This document shows, piece by piece, positions 34,301 to 40,996 of a stretch of 43,410 bases of DNA. The notes under the pieces were generated by a model. It searched no databases and had not been told where the DNA came from. It saw nothing but the letters and a program-made list of their open reading frames with translations. Position 1 is the first letter of the stretch. Every line of letters begins with the position of its first letter. This DNA is from Methylococcaceae bacterium. GTDB taxonomy: Bacteria; Pseudomonadota; Gammaproteobacteria; Methylococcales; Methylococcaceae. The position numbers and the translations under genes are program-made. The stretch lies in the NCBI GenBank assembly GCA_004299145.1, contig SCQD01000280.1, positions 1-43,410 on the forward strand, written 5' to 3'.

Positions 34301-35243
34301 GGGAACGCAAAGCCTGATCAGCACGCCCAGCATCGGCATCGCCATCTACCCCAAGGACGGACAGGACACGGAAACCCTGGTCAAGCACGCGGATACCGCC
34401 ATGTATTACGCCAAGGACAAGGGCCGCAACAACTACGTGTTTTTCCGGCAGGAAATGTATACTCTGGCCGAAACCCGGGTCGAACTGGAATCGGAACTGC
34501 GCGCCGCCGTAGCTAATAATCAGTTTGTGCTGGTTTATCAACCCAAAAGGGATATGCCGACGGGGCGGATTACCGGCATGGAGGCGTTGATCCGCTGGAA
34601 TCATCCCAGTAAGGGCCTGATTTTGCCGGATCGTTTTATTCCATTGGCGGAAGAAACCGGCTTGATCATCCCCATCGGTGAATGGGTGCTGCGCACCGCC
34701 TGTCGCCAGGCGCAAATCTGGCACGACCAGGGCTTGGGGCGTTTACGGGTGGCGGTGAACGTTTCAGCGCGGCAATTGCAGGACCAGAATCTGTTTGCGC
34801 TGGTATCGGGAATTTTGCAGGAAACCGGTTTGCCGCCGACGTCGCTGGAGCTGGAATTGACTGAAAGCCTGTTGATGAAAAACGTCGACAACTCGGTCAA
34901 CGTGCTGCGCGACTTGAAATCGCTGGGCATTTCCATCGCCGTGGACGATTTCGGCACTGGCTATTCCTGTCTGAATTACCTCAAGCGCTTGTCCATCGAC
35001 GTCTTGAAAATCGACCAGTCCTTTATCCGGGACATCGCCAGCGATCCCGAAGACCGCGCCATTATTCAGGCCATTATTTCATTGGCCCACGCCTTGAATC
35101 TGGAGGCCGTGGCGGAAGGCGTGGAAACCCTGGAGCAGGAGGAGTTTCTCATGCTGAAAGACTGCCATACCATGCAGGGTTATTTTTTGGGGCGTCCCGT
35201 GATGACGGATGAATTCGAAGCGCTCATCAAGCAGCAGCGATAG
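31335..35243 (+). CDS. hybrid kinase with two receivers, two PAS, GGDEF and EAL domains
   Basis: This protein of up to 1302 residues has, in order, REC1 (about 42-158, Asp91), a coiled coil, HisKA with H243 (MSHELRTPLN), HATPase (GAGIGLVIAKRM), REC2 (about 502-620), two PAS domains (about 640-870), GGDEF (about 955) and EAL (EALIRW near 1082, DDFGTGYS later). GGDEF and EAL motifs are intact, so it may both make and degrade c-di-GMP. No membrane helix is visible. The start is either TTG at 31335, overlapping the peptidase gene, or GTG at 31365, four bases after its stop. The 35244-35350 gap is empty. Confidence 0.92.
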   Translation: MSTSLPVDNAVDSFIPPSRKIAAGSEVLSSPELIRLPREQPLILVADDDADARFTMMQGLAAAGFLVDGADCGETALQLFIALQPDLILLDATMPDMDGFSACTTIRQLPGGANIPILIIAGLEDANTVVQALQVGATDFFTKPLNFSVLENRLRQILRGSEVLAELENSKEILKGKDEAIEYSIHSLRQSNEALQAEIAKRQEIEHNLHLLTETLEAQVQKRTTELERASRTKSEFLSRMSHELRTPLNAILGFAQLLKSDCDAPLSPSQQEDLQQIVQSGWHLLNLINAVLDLTRVETGEMAIDVRETAAKPVIESCLQTIAPEAASRGIRLSANLAEAENCPVWADAARLTKVLLNLLSNAIKYNHSDGRINIHCALIENDRLRISIQDTGWGLTAEQQNQLFESFNRLGAESSDIGGAGIGLVIAKRMMELMGGSIGITSQVGEGSTFWIELVTTAQPRAREDVAQATPETVKLLPAVEPYTEPGPEPKPETVPHKKPMILVVDDEEPVRLLIMQGLKLAGFSAEGAGGGAAALELFSALKPDLIMLDVVMPGMDGFAACSAIRQLPGGAFIPILMVTGFDDFYSIERAYQVGATDFITKPINLALLKKRLYYLLRGAELVAEHQRQEAELHTILLTSVDGFLLVAQQDGRLLEVNPAYCEMTGYSREELLQMHVNDLDVIETAEETRLHMGKIKLNLACRFATVHRCKNGRLMDVEVSAKFLDIRGGLFVACVRDISEEVKIRASLELAARVFDACGEAIVVTDDANAIVSVNPAFTRITGYAAADVLGKNPRIFKSGRHGESFYREMWSALQKTGTWQGEIWDRRRNGEVYPKWLSIDEIRTQQGKLSNYVAIFSDITERKAREDSMQRMAHFDPLTSLPNRLLFHARLDLALIAAKRNATRLALLFIDLDRFKHINDALGHVVGDQLLVSVAERLQNGRREMDTVARLGGDEFVIILEATDSNGAAKVAQKIIHDLSFPHALGTQSLISTPSIGIAIYPKDGQDTETLVKHADTAMYYAKDKGRNNYVFFRQEMYTLAETRVELESELRAAVANNQFVLVYQPKRDMPTGRITGMEALIRWNHPSKGLILPDRFIPLAEETGLIIPIGEWVLRTACRQAQIWHDQGLGRLRVAVNVSARQLQDQNLFALVSGILQETGLPPTSLELELTESLLMKNVDNSVNVLRDLKSLGISIAVDDFGTGYSCLNYLKRLSIDVLKIDQSFIRDIASDPEDRAIIQAIISLAHALNLEAVAEGVETLEQEEFLMLKDCHTMQGYFLGRPVMTDEFEALIKQQR

Positions 35244-35350
35244 CTGTATGAAAGTTGTTTTTAGGGAAGGGGGGCTGAACGGTTTACCCTTGCCGTAGGA
35301 TGGCGCAACCCATCAAGCGATTTATAACCTAAACATTACGGAGCACAATT

Positions 35351-35812
35351 ATGCGCAAGTTGACAGCCGGCCTCGTGGGCTGGTCTATTTTATTGTTCCA
35401 ACCCGCGGTTCACGCCGGCGTGTTGCTGGAAAAAACCACCGCGCCGGGATTTGTGATGCCGGCCTATGCCATCAGCAAGCGCTGTACGATCCATACCGAT
35501 GGGCGCATGGCGCAGACCTATCAGATAGGTGCAGCGAGCAGCAAGCGGGGCATTGTGCTGACCTTGGGCCGGGGCATCGCCGACGTCGTCGACGTCGCCG
35601 CACAAGGAGCCATCCAGGAAAGCAATATACCCGTCGACCTGCCGACGATTGGTTATTATGCGTATCAAAATTCAGGCGGACACGCCAAGAAAATCATTTT
35701 GCTGGAATCCAACGGCGGCTCCGGGATACGCAAGGAAAACGACGCGGAGGCCGCGCTGCAATTGCGCAATTTCATCGACCTGAACTGTGGGGATGCGATT
35801 GGGCAGAATTGA
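35351..35812 (+). CDS. small secreted protein of unknown function
   Basis: This 153-residue protein has a clear signal peptide (MRKLTAGLVGWSILLFQPAVHA) and a start preceded by GGAG. The mature part contains two Cys (KRCTIH and DLNCGDA) that could form a disulfide, and no domain I recognise. It stands alone, about 100 bp after the large signalling gene. Confidence 0.7.
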   Translation: MRKLTAGLVGWSILLFQPAVHAGVLLEKTTAPGFVMPAYAISKRCTIHTDGRMAQTYQIGAASSKRGIVLTLGRGIADVVDVAAQGAIQESNIPVDLPTIGYYAYQNSGGHAKKIILLESNGGSGIRKENDAEAALQLRNFIDLNCGDAIGQN

Positions 35813-35842
35813 GTAATCGCCATGACTGGCGGTATTGCCTAC

Positions 35843-35880
35843 GCTCCATTCGGCGCGGGCAACGCGCTGGAGTCTCACCT
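35843..35880. repeat. dispersed segment shared with 8091-8125
   Basis: GCTCCATTCGGCGCGGGCAA, followed by a CGCGCTGGAGTCTC block, matches 8091-8125 with a single change in the shared core. The 35813-35947 gap has no gene. Confidence 0.55.
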
Positions 35881-35947
35881 CGACGATCACGGCGCTCACG
35901 CCTTCCGGCAATGAAGAACGTGCGCGCCATGATCGTTTCCTCCTGCT

Positions 35948-36280
35948 TTATTTGCACTCCCCCTGTTTCAGCAGGGCGGCATCGAAAGCCTGCTTGTCCG
36001 CCGAACTCTGATTGATGGCGATTTTCAAGGGCTGCATCCGGTCTTCGAACGGCTTTAAGCGGCCATTGATGGTTTCCAGCTGCGGGGAAAGCTGTTCCAG
36101 CGTGTTCTGGTCGTGAGAACGGTGCGCGAGCAGAATGCGGGCGCGGACGCCTTGCTGTAGGCATTTGTCGGCGCGCATGTCCTTGAGCAGCTGGATGGCG
36201 GTTTCAAGTTCGGGGCTGCCGGCAAGAACCGGCGCAGCGGCGAGTGTGGAAACGATCAATAACACGGCATGACGGTTCAT
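35948..36280 (-). CDS. small periplasmic protein of unknown function
   Basis: This 110-residue protein has a signal peptide ending near APVLAGS and a strong GGGGGAG ribosome-binding site. The mature part is helical and rich in Gln/Leu. Two cysteines occur (DKCLQQ and the near-terminal GECK). I recognise no family. It is convergent with the secreted protein at 35351. Confidence 0.65.
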   Translation of the reverse strand: MNRHAVLLIVSTLAAAPVLAGSPELETAIQLLKDMRADKCLQQGVRARILLAHRSHDQNTLEQLSPQLETINGRLKPFEDRMQPLKIAINQSSADKQAFDAALLKQGECK

Positions 36281-36391
36281 GGCTCCCCCTGGAATAATGG
36301 GTTTAGTGGCTGGACGAATTTGGATTTCCTTTCCCGGGGAGATTTATTAATGGAATTGGCGGAAAAAATCCAGTTTTTGCGCGCTCACCCA

Positions 36392-36432
36392 GAAAAGAAG
36401 ACCCCATCCCGATCAAAGATCAAGAGGGGGTC
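36392..36432 (-). terminator. Rho-independent terminator, minus strand
   Basis: GACCCC/GGGGTC form the outer stem and GATC/GATC the inner one; the minus strand continues TTCTTTTC. It lies downstream of the broken metalloprotease gene. The rest of 36281-36526 has no recognisable gene. Confidence 0.6.
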
Positions 36433-36526
36433 GAGTTCGCTGCTCTGTGTCCGGTGGATGGTCAGTGGTGATATTCCACAGCGGAATCCGCCTTATGCGG
36501 CTTATCCAGGAGATTTTTCAAGCGAT

Positions 36527-37303
36527 TTATTTGAATCCAGCCAGCGTAATGGGAATATTGCTGTTTTGGTATGAGTGGTTGGCTTCATCGACCGCGAGCC
36601 GCATCGCTTTGTCCTGAAACAGGTTGCGCTCACCCGCCCAAAGGTCGGGAACCGCTGGAACAACCAGGCTTGGTGTACCGGTTTGTGGAGCCTTGGCGCC
36701 ATCATCATCAGGTCCTGCGGGATATTCCGGTGGGTATTGACTGGGGTCGATGTGGATGAGCGCGTGATTACCGTCTGTTAAAGGCTCCACGGCATAAATC
36801 TCACTGCCCCAGCGGATCATGCCGGTGACCTTGCGCCGGTTTACCACCAGCGTTACTTGACCACCCTGATCGTCAACAATGGAACCGCGCCAGATATAGC
36901 TGTGCTGACCGAGCTGCGTTTGGCTTTTCATCATCACGGACAACACTGAATCATGCTCCACGTTGAAACCCACCGGCTGGCCATGACCCGGTTCCGCCGG
37001 GCGCAACAAGGGCAGTTCTACCCGCACCGCGCGAACGCTTGCCGTGGTCTTAAGCGATGCGATCTTTTTCAGTTGTTGGCGGTCCTGAGGGGACAATGGC
37101 GCGGGTTTTTGGAAAAAAACGGGCTCTTCAAAAATGGGCAGCGCTGAGGCACTGACCGCGAAGCCGCAGAGTGTTAAAACGGTGATAAAAACTTGAATTT
37201 TAAAACAGGCATTCCTGCTGGTTTTCTTCGGACATCTAGAAGGATGTGCCGACGACAGGAGGCGATCTGTCGCGAACGATGCGCTTCCCTTCGTCCAGCG
37301 CAT
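36527..37303 (-). pseudogene. truncated secreted metalloprotease-like gene
   Basis: The frame encodes a signal-like helix (KIQVFITVLTLCGFAVSASA). A propeptide-like region resembling peptidyl-Asp metalloendopeptidase/reprolysin-type proteins follows (YIWRGSIVDDQGGQVTLVVN, GMIRWGSEIYAVEPL), then the helix AMRLAVDEANHSYQNSNIPI. The frame stops at LAGFK before any HExxH zinc motif, and none is found downstream. The first 30 or so codons, including the ATG, lie in a dispersed repeat (37241-37306), so the native start is also lost. It is probably a relic. Confidence 0.6.
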
Positions 37304-37306
37304 CCT
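37241..37306. repeat. second copy of the AGGATGTGCCGA...CAGCGCATCCT repeat
   Basis: It has the same block order as 16509-16591 but lacks the inner CATCATTCG dyad. It lies between the DNRLRE-type gene and the metalloprotease relic and supplies the latter's apparent start. Confidence 0.55.
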
Positions 37307-37318
37307 ATGGTCCTGTGT

Positions 37319-38167
37319 TTAATTCCATTCCATCTGATTGGGATTCCAACAGGTCGCGATAACGGTGACGACATCCTTGGTTTCCTCACCTGTACTCCAG
37401 ACCGCTGAAAAGTCACCGTCCTCGATATCGGTCCTCCGCAACAGCCCATAGTTCCCGCTCCAGGCATTGCCCGCGATCACTTTATGCTGTCCTGGCCAAG
37501 CATTATTGCACTTGACCGTTAATCTCTCGTTTGCCGTGTACCCCGCTTTGTTCTCCACCTTGAACTCCACGCGTTTGATATAGAACGGCGGTCGGATCGA
37601 GGTCACTTCCAGGTAGGGCATAAGGTCGCCGCTCTCCTTGCTGGCGATGGACACCTGCAGGCCTGCGTCACCAAACAGTCCGATACTGCGGCCCTTGTCC
37701 CGATAAAACACCCACTCCGTCAGCGCCGGCGTGGCATTCATCGTGTACCACCTCCCGGCGCCGTTGATATACGCAGAACCGCTCAAACCGCCCGCGTACT
37801 CCACGGTCAGCGGAGTTACCCCGGTAACGCCGCCTTCATCCCAGGGGCTGGTAATCAATTTAGCGGTGAGGTAGCCCGGGACTCCGTTCCAGCTCCTGAC
37901 ATAAAAAGTCAAGGTCGCGTGGCCGATATTCCACGTATCCCGGCTCACGCTGGACGGAAACGCGAATTTCCCGAAATTCAGCAGCATCCAGCTGTCTCCA
38001 CCGCGAACGTTGGCCGATCGGCCCCCACCGTAATTGGTGGCGTCGCCCGGCACTATCATCGCGTCGCCACGCACATTCACGAGGGACGCCATGGCGGGCC
38101 ATGGCGCCAGGGCAGCCAGCAAGGCGGCGATGAACAACGCGGGTATTTTCAATCTCTGGGTTTTCAT
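37319..38167 (-). CDS. secreted DNRLRE-type beta-sandwich protein
   Basis: This 282-residue protein has a signal peptide ending PWPAMA. The mature part begins with the pattern of DNRLRE/CBM96-like domains (GDAMIVPGDATNYGGGRSAN, LLNFGKFAFP, ATLTFYVRSW, YLEVTS). A second part carries two Cys (VKCNNAW, ATCWNPN). Such domains are carried by extracellular and surface proteins and some bind polysaccharide. The start at 38167 has GGGAG upstream. It sits downstream of the Ig-repeat gene on the same strand. Confidence 0.72.
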   Translation of the reverse strand: MKTQRLKIPALFIAALLAALAPWPAMASLVNVRGDAMIVPGDATNYGGGRSANVRGGDSWMLLNFGKFAFPSSVSRDTWNIGHATLTFYVRSWNGVPGYLTAKLITSPWDEGGVTGVTPLTVEYAGGLSGSAYINGAGRWYTMNATPALTEWVFYRDKGRSIGLFGDAGLQVSIASKESGDLMPYLEVTSIRPPFYIKRVEFKVENKAGYTANERLTVKCNNAWPGQHKVIAGNAWSGNYGLLRRTDIEDGDFSAVWSTGEETKDVVTVIATCWNPNQMEWN

Positions 38168-38290
38168 GGTTAGCTCCCGCCATGGGGCGTGGTGGTTGTT
38201 TTTGACTGCCGTTATGGCAGCCGGCAGGGCGGAACGGTATTCGAATTGCCGTTAAGGTAGGGAAATGCAGCGCCTACACTGCTCCAAAGT

Positions 38291-40693
38291 TCACGGCCCC
38301 TGCACGCCGGCATTGCCCACCAGATCAACATAGCTGCCGTCCGGTATGCTGATGCCTCCGCCATTGAAGTTGGACTCAGGGGTGAAGAATGTGGCGGTGT
38401 AGACAGTCCCGCCGCCGGGACTGGCCGTCAGGCCACCCACGGTGCCGCCGGTTACGCTGAGATCGCCGGCGGTGAAACCGATGGGCGCCTCGCTGAAGGT
38501 GAAGGTGACCGTAGGGGTTTTCCCCCAGGTTCAAGTCGTAGTGGGGGCTGGTGATGGTCACCGTCGGGGCCAGGGTATCGCCGCTCAGCGATACCGTGTT
38601 GCCGGCGCCCCCGGCATTGCCCGCCGCGTCGCTGTAGTTCCCCGCCGCCACGGCGATGGAACCGGCCAGGGTAGCGGTGACGGTGGGCGTGTAGGTCGCG
38701 GTGTAGATGCTGCCGTCGCCGGGATCGGCGGCCAGGCCGCTCAGCGCGCCGCCGGCCACGCTGATGTCCTCGGCGCTGAAACCGCTCGGAATCTCGCTGA
38801 AAGTAAAGGTCACCGCCGCCATCTCACCCGCTTTGAGGCGGGTCTGGTCGCCGGCGATGACCAGGCTCGGCGCCAGCGTGTCGCCGCTCAGGGACAGCGT
38901 GTTGCCGCCGCCGGGGTTCCCCGCCGCGTCGGCGTAGGTTCCCGCCGCCACGGTGATGGCGTCGCTCCAGCCGTTGGTGTCGGCGCTGGGGATATACAGG
39001 GCGGTGTACACCTTGCCGTCGCCGGCATCGGCGGCCAGGCCGCTCAAGCTGCCGCCGGCCACGGTGATGTCTTCGGCGGTGAAACCGCTGGGAAGCTCGC
39101 TGAAGCGGAAAGTCAGCGCGGCGGTCTCGCCGGCCTTGAGGCTGGCCTGGTCGCTGCTGATGGCGAGGCTGGGGGAACGGTTGTCCACTTTCAGGGCCAG
39201 CACGTTGCCGGCGGTCCCGAGGTTCCCCGCCGCGTCGCTGTATGCCCCCGCCGCCACCTTGACGTAACCCGTCCGGTCTATCGTTTTAAACAAAGGCGTG
39301 AACAGGGCCGTGTAAACCTTGTCGTCGTTGAGGCCGACGGCCAAATCGCTCAGGCGTCCCCCGATCACGGTGATGTCTTGAAAGGTGAAGTCCCCGGGGG
39401 ACTCGCTGAAACTGAAGGTGATTTGCGCGGCCTCGTTCGGCCGCAAGAGGGTCTTGCCGCTGATGGCCAGGTTCGGCGCCAGGGTGTCGCCGGTCGGTGT
39501 CAGCGTGTTGCCGGCGGCGCCGGCGTTGCCCGCCGCGTCGGTGTAGGTCGCCGCATCCACCCCGATGGAGCCTTTCAGCTTGTTGACGCCGGCGGGGGTG
39601 TACACGGCGGTATACACCTTGCCGTCGTCGGGACTGGCCGCCAGGCCGCTCAGCTTGCCGCCGCCCACGCTGACGTCCTCGGCGCTGAAGCCCTTGGGCA
39701 GCTCGCTGAAGGTGAAAGTCACCACGGCGGTCTCGCCGGCCTTAAAGCGGGCCTGGCTGGCGGCGATGGTCAAACCCGGCGCCACGCGGTGTCTATCGTC
39801 ACCGGGTAGCTGTCGCTCGCCGCAGTGTTGCCCGCCTCGTCCATCGCCTTGGCCTTGAAGGCATAGGTGACGCCGTTGCGCAATGCCCCCGTGGCGTAGC
39901 GCCATTGGCCGGCTGGGTCGGTCAGCGCCGAACCCAAACGGTCAGCGCCATCGAACACATCCACCGTAACGCCCGCTTCCGCCTTGCCGCTCAGCACCAG
40001 CAGGGCGTCGTCGCTCCTGCCCTGCCTGGCAACCTTGCCCTGAACCGATCCGGCATCATCCGTAACGGCATCGATGGAAGGCGCGCTCGGCGGCTGGGTA
40101 TCCAGCGTAACCGGATAACCGGAACCCAGGACGCTGGTGTTGCCGGATGCATCGGTCGTCGTGGCTTTGAATACGTGGTCGCCGTCTTTCACTGCCGGCA
40201 CGCCGAAGTACCAAACGCCGCGCGCGTCGGTGAGCGCCTTGCCCAAACCGAGATCGCCGTCGAACAGCTCCACCCTGCCGTTCGGTTCCGCCTTGCCGGA
40301 CAGGACAAGATGGCTGTCGTTGGTCGCGCCGCGTTTGCCGACGACGCCGGCCAGCGGTTCCACGTCGTCCATCACGGATTCGATGGTCGGCGGTGTCGGC
40401 GGCCCGAGTGGCTGGGTGACTATTGCAACCGTGTACCGGTCGCCGGCCTCGCTGGCGTTGCCGTCGGCGTCCGTGGCCTGGGCCGTGAAAACATGCTTGC
40501 CGTCATCCAAATCGTGGGTCAGGAAAATCCAGCGCCCCGCCGCGCCCGCCGTCGCGGTCCCGAGGCTGTTCTTGCCATCGAAAACCGTCACCGTACCGCC
40601 TGCCTGCGCATGGCCGATCAGCATCAAACCGGGGTCGTAAGTGGCGCCGCTGTTGGAGACCAGCCCCCCATCGCCGGTCACTCTATCAATCAT
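38291..40693 (-). pseudogene. large bacterial Ig-repeat surface protein, frameshifted twice
   Basis: Three units of about 100 residues with VFDG...LG..L.D..G.W.Y patterns come first, then five units with FTFSE.P.GFSAEDISV.GG and YTA.YTP patterns; both are bacterial Ig-like (Big) types of adhesins. The frame breaks near 39782-39790, where ACACC-GCGTG-GCGCC replaces the repeat's usual ACACC-CTG-GCGCC. It breaks again at 38513-38526 in a GGGGGAAAACCCC run, where removing one G restores the frame to the TGA at 38291-38293. No signal peptide precedes the ATG at 40693, so the 5' end is uncertain. It could be a real pseudogene or assembly error. Confidence 0.75.
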
Positions 40694-40996
40694 CGGTATG
40701 CTTAACGCGGATTTGGCTGATTCTTTCCTGGTGCATAGGGATTCCCCGTACTCCGACGTGGAGTGTCGATTAACAAAGCCTGTAGGTTCTTTCGTTAATC
40801 CGTCGCCGCCCCTCTTTTAACAAAAGAAGGCAATCAGGGGGGGGCAGCAGCGTCGAAGCGGCCGCGCGGACGGATCGCTCTAAAAAACGCTGAAATCCTA
40901 TCAATGGAATAATTCTGAAGCAATTCCCCTGAATAAGATTTTATTGCCACGAGATGAGAGCAGGTTCCCGAAACGGAAGCGACAAGACTTTGCCCG
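40694..40996. other. gap between the Ig-repeat and DUF4838-like genes
   Basis: No gene is seen here. The stretch contains a small hairpin (ACTCC-GACGT-GGAGT at 40750-40764), a run of eight G near 40838 and one GCGGCCGC site at 40858-40865. No clear promoter or terminator was found. Confidence 0.4.

Noticed and set aside
38442-39809. 455-codon plus-strand frame opposite the Ig-repeat gene
   Set aside because: Its apparent repeats mirror the Ig repeats of the minus strand.
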